From the NCBI GenBank assembly GCA_017466685.1, contig JAFTTS010000048.1, positions 1-33,822 on the forward strand: DNA of 33,822 nucleotides, given 5' to 3'. Positions 1-7,688 of the stretch are shown one piece after another. Position 1 is the first letter of the stretch. Each line of letters starts with the position of its first letter. The DNA comes from Clostridia bacterium (GTDB taxonomy: Bacteria; Bacillota; Clostridia; Oscillospirales; CAG-272). Made by a program: the position numbers and the translations under genes. The notes beneath the pieces were generated by a model. The model saw nothing but the letters and a program-made list of their open reading frames with translations, searched no databases and was not told the origin of the DNA.

Positions 1-348
1 TTCCTCCGAAAGAAGTCGACAGAGTGCAAAACGGAGCATCAGCACGACAGTATAAACCACCGCCGAAGCCAGACTGTACGGCCGTACCGTAAGCGATGAT
101 AAAAGCAGTCCCATATAAGTATAAGGAACGAATTTGTTTATTGTCGAGAGCAGTGATATACCAAATGGGTAACAGGAAAATACCGCATCTGCGCGCCCGA
201 GAATAAACGAAAAAAACATTACGCCTATACCCTTTAAAATATGTAGAGTGTCGACCTTGCCGAGATCGACCGAGGTATCATCCTCTTTCGCATTGCCACC
301 AAGAATAATTTTAGCAAGCCTGTCCCGTAAAATTTTTTGAAATGCCAT
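1..348 (-). CDS. spoIIE: Stage II sporulation protein E, N-terminal part (cut by window edge)
   Basis: The first 116 codons of a larger gene whose remainder lies outside the window. The ATG at 348 follows AAGGAC on the minus strand. After a hydrophilic start of about 40 residues (MAFQKILRDRLAKI...) comes a membrane stretch, VMFFSFILGRADAVFSCYPF, then further hydrophobic segments. The LGRA..F...PFG pattern in the first membrane segment is what I recognise from clostridial SpoIIE, a polytopic PP2C-type phosphatase that dephosphorylates SpoIIAA and so activates sigma-F in the forespore. The phosphatase domain is not in view, so the call rests on the N-terminal membrane pattern only. A promoter with unusual spacing and Spo0A-box-like sequences lies just upstream. 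Confidence 0.68.
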   Translation of the reverse strand, partial: MAFQKILRDRLAKIILGGNAKEDDTSVDLGKVDTLHILKGIGVMFFSFILGRADAVFSCYPFGISLLSTINKFVPYTYMGLLLSSLTVRPYSLASAVVYTVVLMLRFALCRLLSEE

Positions 349-380
349 AATTTTTACCGTCCTTTTTTTCTTGTGAGATA

Positions 381-449
381 ATTATACCGCACAAGATAAC
401 TTTTCCGTGTCGGTTTTTGTATGTATATTGGACGGTTTTTTGGTCGACA
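381..449 (-). promoter_or_regulatory. Candidate spoIIE promoter with 21-bp spacer and Spo0A-box-like sites
   Basis: On the minus strand TATAAT (386-381) is preceded after exactly 21 bp by CCGACA (413-408). On the plus strand the -35 overlaps TGTCGG, close to the Spo0A box TGTCGAA. A second near-match, TGTCGAC, lies at 449-443. The B. subtilis spoIIE and spoIIG promoters are known for over-long spacers and Spo0A boxes, so this fits a Spo0A-activated sigma-A promoter. The boxes are imperfect (5/7 and 6/7). Confidence 0.4.
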
Positions 450-532
450 CAGCGTGAGAAATATCGTCGGAAAGGGGTATTGTGGGAAATTATGGGCTGT
501 GTGTCCTCATCCGTTGAGCCCTCTCCGTTGAA

Positions 533-780
533 CCCTCATCCGACTCGCTTCGCTCGCCACCTTCCCCCGAGGGAAGGCTTTTAGTTAGTCGAAGCCGTGG
601 ACGATGTTTTGTTGCATCAATCTAACATCCTCGCCGACGTGAGTTGGCGAAAACGAGCGATTACCACTACACGAGCGAATTGTGAGCGAAGCGAACTGAG
701 CGTGCCGAGGAGACCAACCAAGGAAGGTAAGGGGTCGAGGGGACGGGAAACTACGGCGAGAGTTGGTTCCTGTCCCCTCG
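533..780 (+). repeat. Dispersed structured repeat, copy E1 (about 248 bp)
   Basis: Begins CCCTCATCCGACTCGCTTCG and ends in the hairpin at 736-780. It aligns over its full length with the minus strand of 17924-18173 (copy E2). Shared blocks in the same order include the CGCTTCGCTCG.CACCT head, GGCTTT.AGT, a central AGCGA.CGATTAC-like block, CCAAGGA.GT, and the terminal CGAGGGGA...GGAAACT.CGGC...TGGTT hairpin. No coding potential is seen. It looks like a non-autonomous mobile or REP-like intergenic element. Confidence 0.7.
736..780 (+). repeat. 14-bp terminal hairpin of repeat E1
   Basis: CGAGGGGACGGGAA (736-749) pairs with TTCCTGTCCCCTCG (767-780) with only one G.T wobble, leaving a 17-nt loop. 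No T-run follows on the plus strand, so it is not a normal rho-independent terminator. Copy E2 has the equivalent stem at 17923-17966 with altered but still pairing bases. Confidence 0.75.
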
Positions 781-871
781 CGGCGGTATCTACAAGTCGG
801 GCGCTGAAGAAGGGACGTTCCGTTTCAAGCGTGGGAGCGATTTTATTAAGATGGGGTGCCGCTCGTTAACA

Positions 872-966
872 CCTCATCCGTCAAAGTTGTGAAGCAATCT
901 TTTACACCTATCTCCCAAAGGGTGAGGCTTTTGGTTAGCCCGAGCCGTGAACAATGTTTGCGGCAT
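872..966 (+). repeat. Partial copy E3 of the dispersed repeat
   Basis: Begins CCTCATCCGTC and continues with GGCTTTTGGTTAGCCCGAGC followed by CGTGAACAATGTTTGCGGCAT. This matches 576-617 of E1 (GGCTTTTAGTTAGTCGAAGC, then CGTGGACGATGTTTTGTTGCAT). Only the head of the element is present; the copy ends where the degV terminator begins. Confidence 0.6.
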
Positions 967-998
967 AAAAAAGAAACCGTCACAGTAATGACAGTTCC
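966..998 (-). terminator. Rho-independent terminator of the tetR-degV unit
   Basis: On the minus strand GGAACTGTCA (998-989) and TGACGGTTTC (982-973) form a 10-bp stem with two G.T pairs and a 6-nt loop. A run of T residues (972-967) follows. It lies 24 bp after the stop codon of the degV-like gene. Confidence 0.85.
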
Positions 999-1021
999 CT
1001 TTTCATATCAATCAATAAAAC

Positions 1022-1849
1022 TTACACCTCAAAGCCGACGAGCATACCGCCCTTTTCGGCGTAAAAGCTGCAAAGACCGCGGCATTCCTCGATCATTATA
1101 TCAGCCTTCGGATATAACGTCTCAAGCCTTCCCTTCAGATGATTTGCCGCCTGAGGGTTGAGACAGTGCGCAATTCTCACCTTGCCGCCATTGTATCCCA
1201 TGTCCTTCATGTGTCCGATCATGTCCGCAAGTGCCTTCGATGTTCCGCGGGATTTGGACAGCATTTCAAGCGTACCCTGGTCACTCGCCTTGCCAACTGC
1301 ACGTACTCCGAGAATACCTGCCGCCGCTGCTGCAAGCTTGCTGATGCGTCCGTTGTTGGCAAGGTTTTTCATCGATTCAAGAACAAACACAAGCTCGGTT
1401 TTGTATTCACTGAGCCCTTTTTCTATTTCATCAAGTCCCATGCCGTCAGATATCATCTGCGCCGCCTTTTCCGCCATCATCGCGATCTCAGGTCCTGCCG
1501 AAAGCGAGTCCACAACAAGAAGACGGCGATCCGGATACATATCCTCATATAACTGCTTTGCCGTACAAGCCGAGTTGTAACTGCCTGAAAGCGCACTCGT
1601 TATCGTAAAGCAAATTATCTCCTCGGCGTCACCGAATGCGGACATCCAGTCGTTCGTATTAGGGCAGGACGTGGACGACTTTCCGCTGTAGCTGTAAAGA
1701 TCCTTAACCATTTCGTGAACGTCCAGCTCCTTGGTATCAACATACTGCTTCTCCGAGGTTACTATTTTCAACGGTGCACAGGCAAACGAAACTCCACTGA
1801 GCTCCGTTATATTTGCAGACGAATCCACGACAAGCTTTACATTTTGCAT
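1022..1849 (-). CDS. DegV/FakB-family fatty-acid-binding protein
   Basis: 275 aa, the usual length for the family. It opens with VKLVVDSSANI, the typical DegV start. It carries the fatty-acid/phosphate-contact motif SSTSCPN at about residue 60, a TSALSGSYNSA block, and an ANNGRISK-like stretch in the second domain. DegV/FakB proteins hold a single fatty acid and, with the kinase FakA, present it for phosphorylation and membrane lipid synthesis. No fakA lies in this window. The gene sits 64 bp behind a TetR gene with no terminator between them, so it is probably controlled by that regulator. The family is clear; the ligand is not. The ATG has only a weak GGGTGA upstream, which sits on a short CCCG/CGGG hairpin that could modulate translation. 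Confidence 0.9.
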   Translation of the reverse strand: MQNVKLVVDSSANITELSGVSFACAPLKIVTSEKQYVDTKELDVHEMVKDLYSYSGKSSTSCPNTNDWMSAFGDAEEIICFTITSALSGSYNSACTAKQLYEDMYPDRRLLVVDSLSAGPEIAMMAEKAAQMISDGMGLDEIEKGLSEYKTELVFVLESMKNLANNGRISKLAAAAAGILGVRAVGKASDQGTLEMLSKSRGTSKALADMIGHMKDMGYNGGKVRIAHCLNPQAANHLKGRLETLYPKADIMIEECRGLCSFYAEKGGMLVGFEV

Positions 1850-1913
1850 TATAATAATTCACCCGTTTTATCGGGCGTCCTTTCTGAGTTTTAATTGATT
1901 TTTTGACACATAT

Positions 1914-2492
1914 TTATGCTTTCATTCCGTCAAGCAGTACACCAAACGAATACTTGAAATCGGCAAGTGCCTTTTCTTTCGGAATCCTTCGACCGAGCGC
2001 ATCGGCGTTATAACCGCGGATGAAACACCAAATGGCGTAGCTCATCGCTTCGGTGTCAAGTGCTTTAAGGTAACCACGGTCTATACCAAATTCTATGTAT
2101 GTCCTGATCTGCGCTTTCCACCATTCGTAATTTTTACTTGTGATCGAATCGGTTTCGAAAACGTAGTTGTTGAAGTTCATTTTCACCTCGTATGACATCA
2201 CAAGGGGATTCGACACAATATCTATCACCTGCGTGAAAAAATCACCGTCCGGATCGAATTTTGCCGTTATGCTCTCGCGTATGCGCTGTATTACGTTTTC
2301 GTAAACGATATCAAGAACCTCAGTGATATTATGAAAACGGTTATAGAACACACGGTTTGTGATACCGAGCGTTTGCAGTATACGGCGCACGTTAACGCAG
2401 TCCGCACCGTATTCCATCGCAAGTGCCTCCGCTGTATCGATGATAGTTTTGCTCATTTCATCGCGTATCATTGCCTGTTCTGCGGCTTCCAT
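1914..2492 (-). CDS. TetR/AcrR-family transcriptional regulator
   Basis: 192 aa from the ATG at 2492, which has a perfect GGAGGTGA four bases upstream. A longer frame from 2516 is possible but has no such site. The N-terminal 60 residues form the TetR DNA-binding domain: IIDTAEALAMEYGADCVNV, then the recognition helix region LGITNRVFYNRFHN. The rest is helical, as in ligand-binding and dimer domains, with a tail ending in FKYSFGVLLDGMKA. It is first in a two-gene unit with the DegV-like protein. The palindrome immediately upstream makes self-repression likely. A fatty-acid-type effector is an inference from the neighbour only. Confidence 0.9.
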   Translation of the reverse strand: MEAAEQAMIRDEMSKTIIDTAEALAMEYGADCVNVRRILQTLGITNRVFYNRFHNITEVLDIVYENVIQRIRESITAKFDPDGDFFTQVIDIVSNPLVMSYEVKMNFNNYVFETDSITSKNYEWWKAQIRTYIEFGIDRGYLKALDTEAMSYAIWCFIRGYNADALGRRIPKEKALADFKYSFGVLLDGMKA

Positions 2493-2510
2493 AAAATCAC
2501 CTCCGCTGTC

Positions 2511-2527
2511 CAGCACACTGTGTGCTG
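2511..2527 (-). promoter_or_regulatory. Perfect palindrome, likely TetR operator
   Basis: CAGCACAC-T-GTGTGCTG, with 8-bp arms around one central base. It starts just downstream of the -10 box and covers roughly +1 to +17 of the transcript, where a bound repressor would block RNA polymerase. Confidence 0.65.
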
Positions 2528-2533
2528 AAGAAT

Positions 2534-2562
2534 ATTATACCACATTTTGCCGTCATTGTCAA
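2534..2562 (-). promoter_or_regulatory. Consensus sigma-A promoter of tetR-degV
   Basis: On the minus strand TTGACA (2562-2557), 17-bp spacer, TATAAT (2539-2534), preceded by TGG as in an extended -10. Both hexamers match consensus exactly. Confidence 0.88.
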
Positions 2563-2578
2563 GTGCCTCGGGCAAATA

Positions 2579-2610
2579 TAAAAAACCACTTGCCGATTAT
2601 GACAAGTGGC
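2579..2610 (-). terminator. Terminator of the seven-gene transport operon
   Basis: On the minus strand GCCACTTG and CAAGTGG (2609-2603 with 2592-2586) form a 7-bp stem with a 10-nt loop, followed by TTTTTTATAT. It lies 15 bp after the stop codon of the last permease gene. Confidence 0.85.
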
Positions 2611-2623
2611 TTTATTTTTGAAA

Positions 2624-3652
2624 TTAACCAACGATACCGGAACGCTCGATACCACCGATCAAATATCTCTGCAGGAATACATACATAACAAGCAGAGGAG
2701 CAAGGATCAGCAGACCGCAAGTGTTCTTGATAGCAGATTCGTAAAGGTTACGTGCGGCATATTCCGTGTTGAGTGTCTTCGGAATCGCAACAACGTCGGG
2801 CATGAGAATGAATTTATCATTGTTGGGAATGAACAGCTCCGTATAGAAGTTGTCAGTCCACTGCCACGAGAAGGCGAAGAGGAAGATTGTGATCATCATC
2901 GGAACAGAAAGCGGCAGAATGATCTGAATAAAGGTTCTGAAAACGCCGCTGCCGTCGATGTACGCGGATTCTTCAAGCTCATCCGGTACGCCGTGGAAGA
3001 ACTGACGCATCATGAAGATATAAAGTCCGTTCTTAAAGGCAAGACCGCCGAATGAGAGAAGTGCCAGAGGCCAATAGGTGTTCATCAGGTTCAACGGGTT
3101 GCCCGTAATCAGCTTGAAGATACCGAAGATATCAAAGAATCTGAAGTTTACGAACATCGAAAGACGCAGGGTTCCGTGCGGGATAACCATCGTGAAGATA
3201 ACGAGCAGGAACACGAGCTTGTTGCCCTTGAACTTGAATTTAGCAAGACCGTAACCGATTACACAGCACATAAACGTCTGAATAAGTCCGCAGAGCACCG
3301 ACAAAATGAAGGTGTTAAAGAGGGCCTCGAAGTATTTATTGCTGCTGATGATCGCCTTATAGGTATCAAGAGTGGGATATTTCGGGATCAGCTTTACCGT
3401 TACATCAACGAAGTCGTCACGGCTCATGAACGAACCGGAGATCTTTGCGAAGAACGGGAAGAGGATGACGTACGAAATACCGATGAGAAGAACGTAAGTG
3501 AAAAGCTTGACAACTACGGTCTTAATAAAGTTACCGTTGAGGAACTTAGCTTTGAGACGGTCCTTCAGAGGGGTTCTTTCAAAATCAACTCTGATCTTGT
3601 TTTTACTCTCCTTCATAACGCGAGGAGTGCTTTGTGTTTGTTGAGAATTCAT
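2624..3652 (-). CDS. Carbohydrate ABC transporter permease, MalG/AraQ type (second pair)
   Basis: 342 aa. A hydrophilic N-terminal tail of about 45 residues precedes the first membrane helix (VVKLFTYVLLIGISYVILFP). The protein has six predicted membrane segments. The cytoplasmic EAA loop that docks on the ATPase is readable as ELEESAYIDGSGVFRTFIQI followed by ILPLSVP, with the conserved Gly. It is the last gene of the operon, 12 bp behind the MalF-like partner at 3665-4633, and the two should form a membrane heterodimer. The sequence does not tell the substrate. The tail is longer than in most MalG proteins. Confidence 0.9.
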   Translation of the reverse strand: MNSQQTQSTPRVMKESKNKIRVDFERTPLKDRLKAKFLNGNFIKTVVVKLFTYVLLIGISYVILFPFFAKISGSFMSRDDFVDVTVKLIPKYPTLDTYKAIISSNKYFEALFNTFILSVLCGLIQTFMCCVIGYGLAKFKFKGNKLVFLLVIFTMVIPHGTLRLSMFVNFRFFDIFGIFKLITGNPLNLMNTYWPLALLSFGGLAFKNGLYIFMMRQFFHGVPDELEESAYIDGSGVFRTFIQIILPLSVPMMITIFLFAFSWQWTDNFYTELFIPNNDKFILMPDVVAIPKTLNTEYAARNLYESAIKNTCGLLILAPLLVMYVFLQRYLIGGIERSGIVG

Positions 3653-3664
3653 TTGTATCCCTCC

Positions 3665-4633
3665 TTAATCGCGTTTCTGATAGAAGACGTATGTACTGAG
3701 AAGTGCCGCAACCACACCGATTATTACGAATACGATGAGGAAGTAGATCCAAGCCATTGCGGAGCTAAGTACCCAACCGCCTGTTGAATCGGTATAAACC
3801 TTTGTGATGTACGACATAACCACGTTCGACTGTGACGTAAACGAGTCGATGACCGTATAGATCGCGTTAACAAGGATCATCGGGCTGATCATCGGGAAGG
3901 TGATCTTCCAGAAGGTTTCCCAAGAGCTTGCGCCGTCTATCGAGCAGGACTCATAGATCGCAGGCGAGATGGACTGAAGACCGGCAAGGAATATAAGCAT
4001 CTGTACACCGGAGCGGTTGATGATATTGTAAATGTTATTAACAAGCGTTACAACATATTCAACAAGCTCAGTACCGACCTTCATGTTTTCGAAAAGCTTT
4101 TCGATATCAACAATCGAAAGAATATCGCCGGTGGTGTTCTGTCCTGAACCGTCATTGATGCCCGACTCGGTGGTGTTCATGTAATCGAGCATAGTGTTTG
4201 ACTGGTCGATCTGATCGATAAGACCTGTCGCAATGATAACGGGGATGAAGAAGATTGCACGGAACGCTGCACGTCCAACCATCTTCTGATTGAGAAGAAC
4301 CGCCATAAAGAGCGAGAAGATAACGATTGCGGGGATATCGAAGATGAGCTGCTGGATACCGGAGGTAAGAGTTTTAACGAACTCGGTATCAACAAACAGA
4401 GCATCCGAATAGTTTTTGAATCCGACAAAATCAAGTGTATAGCTTCCGCTAAGGAACGTGATCTTACTGAAGCTGAAGGTTACGGAGTTGATGATTATCG
4501 GAAGATAGATGAGCGCGAAGCAAAGCACAAACGGGAGAACGAACACCCATCCCGCACGTGCCTTACGTGCATCCAGAGAGGCAATACGCTTGCGTTTTGT
4601 GGAAACGGCAGGCTGTGCTATATTGTTATTCAT
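3665..4633 (-). CDS. Sugar ABC transporter permease, MalF type (second pair)
   Basis: 322 aa. Starts MNNNIAQPAVSTKRKRIASL, then a first helix GWVFVLPFVLCFALIYLPII typical of MalF-like permeases. The EAA loop reads YESCSIDGASSWETFWKITF followed by PMISP. Between two middle helices is a soluble insert of roughly 60 residues (DQSNTMLDYMNTTESGINDG and on), rich in Asn, Thr and Gly, which the other MalF-like protein of this operon does not show. Such a loop could face outside and contact a binding protein. It lies 19 bp after the DUF5696-type gene. Together with 2624-3652 it makes the second permease pair of the operon. Confidence 0.9.
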   Translation of the reverse strand: MNNNIAQPAVSTKRKRIASLDARKARAGWVFVLPFVLCFALIYLPIIINSVTFSFSKITFLSGSYTLDFVGFKNYSDALFVDTEFVKTLTSGIQQLIFDIPAIVIFSLFMAVLLNQKMVGRAAFRAIFFIPVIIATGLIDQIDQSNTMLDYMNTTESGINDGSGQNTTGDILSIVDIEKLFENMKVGTELVEYVVTLVNNIYNIINRSGVQMLIFLAGLQSISPAIYESCSIDGASSWETFWKITFPMISPMILVNAIYTVIDSFTSQSNVVMSYITKVYTDSTGGWVLSSAMAWIYFLIVFVIIGVVAALLSTYVFYQKRD

Positions 4634-4652
4634 TTAATATACCTCTCCTTTC

Positions 4653-7600
4653 TCAGTTAACCTTAACAAATCCGAGAGCTTCAACGGTGTAAGTTTCCTC
4701 ACCGTCGACAACGGTAATCGCAAAGTTATTGTAATTAAGAATGAATGCTGTACCACCCTCGTAAGTAACCTTGACGATCTTACCGTCATCAGAGGTATAC
4801 TTAGTGTAATGGTAGGTTTCAATGACCTCTTCTTCATCGGTGCCAAGGTCAACACCGCCGGAAAGATCGCCCTCATCAATGGTTTCCTTTCCTGCGAGAG
4901 CTGCGAGACGTTCAGCGAGAAGCTTTGCTTTTTCATTCTTTTCAGCAATGAGCTTCGCCTCTTCCTCAGCGAGCTTTGCCTCTTCCTCGGCTGCAATTCT
5001 GTCTGCCTCAGCCTCTTCTGCGGTGGGAATACGCTCACCGAGAATGAATTCGTGACCGATGATCTGCTTATCCTGGAGATCTGCGAGCTCTGCATTAAGT
5101 GTGGTGTAAAGCTCGAGAACGTCCTCATGCCAGATATCAAATCCAACGGAATAATACTTGTTGAATTCCTCATCCTCTTTCAGGAGTTGAGTGTTCTGCA
5201 TGGAGAGAGTGAAGTAAAGCGACGAGCCGTTTTCGATAGCCTTAAGCAGCTCATACTTGGTGTCACCTGCCATGTTGATCGCAGTACCGGTGAAGTTCAC
5301 GCAGCCGTGGAGAACCATACCCATAAACGGAATGGATTCGCTTGCACGAGAGAAACGGCTGGAATCGAGCGGAACATTAAGGATGTGATCCGCATAAGAA
5401 AGCACATATGCGTTACCGCCCTCAGTCATAACGTTGGTGTAAGCTTCCTCGAGATTCGAGAGCATATCAACGGTGAACTCTCTGGAATCCTCGCGGTTGT
5501 ACGGATCTTTCTTATCGAAGTCGGAGTTAAGATCGGTACCGAGAGTGGAAACCGAAACGCCGTTCGGAGAAAGCTTGCTGTATTCTTCGCTGAAGTTATC
5601 GAAGAAATAATCGTAAACCGAAGGAGAAATTACGAGCGCCATACCCTTTTCGAAGGACTGAAGCGTCGAATCGTAGAAACGCTTGGAGATATAACGGTTA
5701 TCCATTGTTTTAACAAGATGCTTCTTATTGGAAACGCCGTCAAACCATCCCTTGGAGGTTACATATGCAAAGTCAAACTCGGGATATACACCGATTCCGT
5801 TCTCATTTGCATATTCAACGAACTCTGTAAATCCATCATTACCGCCGACAACCTTTTCAAATTCAACATGATAAGGATAAGCGGTGTTCATGCCGCCGTT
5901 TGCGTAACCGGTCAGCTTGAAGTTAATGTTTGTGATTCCCTCGTCTGAGAGCTTTTCATACATAGTTCTGAGATCATCGAAGGTTGTAAGAGGCTTCATA
6001 ACGTCGATCGGAATCGAGAGGAACTTCTCAATTGTATCGATCGCACCGAAGGATTCGATGTAAAGCGGAATATTCTCCTCTACATCGGTAAGCTCGGTGA
6101 GAGTGCCCTTTTCGATAAGATAATCTCTGTAAGCCTTTGCCATACCGACGTAGCTGTCTTCATAGAAGTCCTCGATGCCTGCAGCCTCAGCAGCCGCTTC
6201 ATCGGTGAGCATGATATACTTGATACGGTAGCTTCCGGTGTACTTACGCTCGGAAACAACAGTATATGTTGCAGCAGCGCCGCCGGTCATTGCGGTATCA
6301 AGCTCATATGTATCGGTAGGTCTCGGATAGAAGGTCGGATATACGGTGTTATACTTGTGTGTTGTTCCGCCGTGATCGGTACTGAGCTCAGCAAGTGAGT
6401 CGCCCTCCTCGATGATCGCAAAGAAACCGTTAGGCTGCTTATACGGAGGAATGTACGGCTTCATACCCGTTGCAAGCTCTTCTTCTGTGAGCTCCTCGGG
6501 AATGAACACATCAGATTCAAGTACGCCGTAAACCGGCATTCTCATAACTTCCTTGTTTTCGCCGGCGATCTTCTGATATGCATAGTCCTGACCGTAAACC
6601 TTACCTGTGATGGTAAGCGGCTTTGTACCAACATCCTCGAAGCGGACAAGCGCACCCGAACCGTCGGGAATGAAGGTGTAACCCTCATATTCGCTTGAAC
6701 CTGCGCCAAACCAGGGAAGCAGCTGGATATAGTTGAGCTGATATGTGGTCTCGTCGAAACGGATACCGTTTGCAGGGAGACGAACATCAAGGTTACCGTG
6801 CTCATCAAGAGTGTACTCAAGAGAGAGTCTGAAGAGTGCGGGAGCCTTGCTCTGTCCCTTATACTGAGTCATGTTGTGATCCTCTTCGAGAGTTTCGAAG
6901 GTGTACTCGGGGCAGTAGGTCTTGATAAGATCCTCAATAATAGTCTGCTCACGGTTCGGAGCTTCAGAGTCGAAGGTGTAAATTTCCATCTCAGCACAAA
7001 CCGGGAAGTTAGCGATCATGGAGTTGATCAGAGCCTCGGACTTATTGGGATTGAGAGAGTCCTGAAGCACGTAATAGGTCTTGAACTTAGCGAGTGCATT
7101 CTTTCCGTCAGACGCCTTAGCATCCTCGGGAATATTTGCGAGAATGAGCTCTTCAAAACGCGAACGCTCCATATACATCGGAAGCAGCTTACGTGTTTCG
7201 GTACGTCCCATCGCATATTCAACGCGAACACCGTTCTTGATCTTCTTAACGGTGATCTGACCGCGCAGACAAGCTTCAACGTAGCTGTTCATGGTGTTAA
7301 CTTTACCGTTATCGGTATAGTTGATCATGATCTGCGAGAGAAGCTTTTGTTTTGTGTCATTGGTTGACGTTGTGGACGCAACATCAAAGGGGTTTGAGAA
7401 AAGGATCTGACCGGTCTTGTTGTTTACGTAAGCAATTTCACCGGAAACAGGCTCAACATAGAGTGACATATCCTCTTTTTCGAGGTATTTGGTCATGGTT
7501 GCGAGCTTATCCTCGGGAGATGCGAAGACCTGCTTTACGTAATCAATAGTGGGCTTTCCCTCTTCTTCATCAAATCCGGGAACAAGCGGTTCAGCCGCAA

Positions 7601-7667
7601 GCACCGGGAGCATTCCAAGAACCATAACAACAGCCAGGAACGCCGATAATAATTTAATTTTCTTCAT
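4653..7667 (-). CDS. Large secreted DUF5696-type protein, probable polysaccharide-acting
   Basis: 1004 aa with a Sec signal peptide (MKKIKLLSAFLAVVMVLGML, then PVLAAE) and no lipobox or sortase motif. Around residue 330 is the block YEGYTFIPDGSGALVRF, which I associate with DUF5696 proteins of Paenibacillus and Clostridia. Residues about 535-790 alternate beta-strand and helix like a TIM barrel. Acidic positions at strand ends (GVYPEFDFAY, GTDLNSDFD) could be catalytic by analogy with glycoside hydrolases, but this is not proven. A charged Ala/Glu/Lys coiled coil lies at about 882-922, and a small beta-rich domain closes the protein (TYEGGTAFILNYNNFAITV). It sits between the two permease pairs, 21 bp behind the NHL-Yip1 gene and 19 bp before the second MalF-like gene. 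It ends in TGA, which shows that TGA is a normal stop here. The specific reaction is unknown. Confidence 0.75.
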   Translation of the reverse strand: MKKIKLLSAFLAVVMVLGMLPVLAAEPLVPGFDEEEGKPTIDYVKQVFASPEDKLATMTKYLEKEDMSLYVEPVSGEIAYVNNKTGQILFSNPFDVASTTSTNDTKQKLLSQIMINYTDNGKVNTMNSYVEACLRGQITVKKIKNGVRVEYAMGRTETRKLLPMYMERSRFEELILANIPEDAKASDGKNALAKFKTYYVLQDSLNPNKSEALINSMIANFPVCAEMEIYTFDSEAPNREQTIIEDLIKTYCPEYTFETLEEDHNMTQYKGQSKAPALFRLSLEYTLDEHGNLDVRLPANGIRFDETTYQLNYIQLLPWFGAGSSEYEGYTFIPDGSGALVRFEDVGTKPLTITGKVYGQDYAYQKIAGENKEVMRMPVYGVLESDVFIPEELTEEELATGMKPYIPPYKQPNGFFAIIEEGDSLAELSTDHGGTTHKYNTVYPTFYPRPTDTYELDTAMTGGAAATYTVVSERKYTGSYRIKYIMLTDEAAAEAAGIEDFYEDSYVGMAKAYRDYLIEKGTLTELTDVEENIPLYIESFGAIDTIEKFLSIPIDVMKPLTTFDDLRTMYEKLSDEGITNINFKLTGYANGGMNTAYPYHVEFEKVVGGNDGFTEFVEYANENGIGVYPEFDFAYVTSKGWFDGVSNKKHLVKTMDNRYISKRFYDSTLQSFEKGMALVISPSVYDYFFDNFSEEYSKLSPNGVSVSTLGTDLNSDFDKKDPYNREDSREFTVDMLSNLEEAYTNVMTEGGNAYVLSYADHILNVPLDSSRFSRASESIPFMGMVLHGCVNFTGTAINMAGDTKYELLKAIENGSSLYFTLSMQNTQLLKEDEEFNKYYSVGFDIWHEDVLELYTTLNAELADLQDKQIIGHEFILGERIPTAEEAEADRIAAEEEAKLAEEEAKLIAEKNEKAKLLAERLAALAGKETIDEGDLSGGVDLGTDEEEVIETYHYTKYTSDDGKIVKVTYEGGTAFILNYNNFAITVVDGEETYTVEALGFVKVN

Positions 7668-7688
7668 TACTATACTCCTATCCTGTTA

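Larger units (their letters stand above)
349..1021. other. Gene-free interval carrying dispersed repeats
   Basis: 673 bp between spoIIE and the degV-like gene with no convincing gene. It holds the spoIIE promoter, a run of short direct repeats of the type CCTC(A)TCCGTTGA at 505-545, the long repeat copy E1, a 14-bp hairpin, a shorter related copy (E3) and the terminator of the degV-like gene. Open frames here lack ribosome sites and cross the repeats. Confidence 0.7.

Noticed and set aside
597-869. 90-codon frame in the repeat region
   Set aside because: Covers repeat E1 and its hairpin; Arg/Ser-rich translation with no start signal and not conserved in copy E2.
4809-5948. 379-codon frame on the plus strand
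   Set aside because: It lies wholly inside the DUF5696 gene on the other strand, has no ribosome site and its translation shows no domain; a mirror frame of a biased coding sequence.
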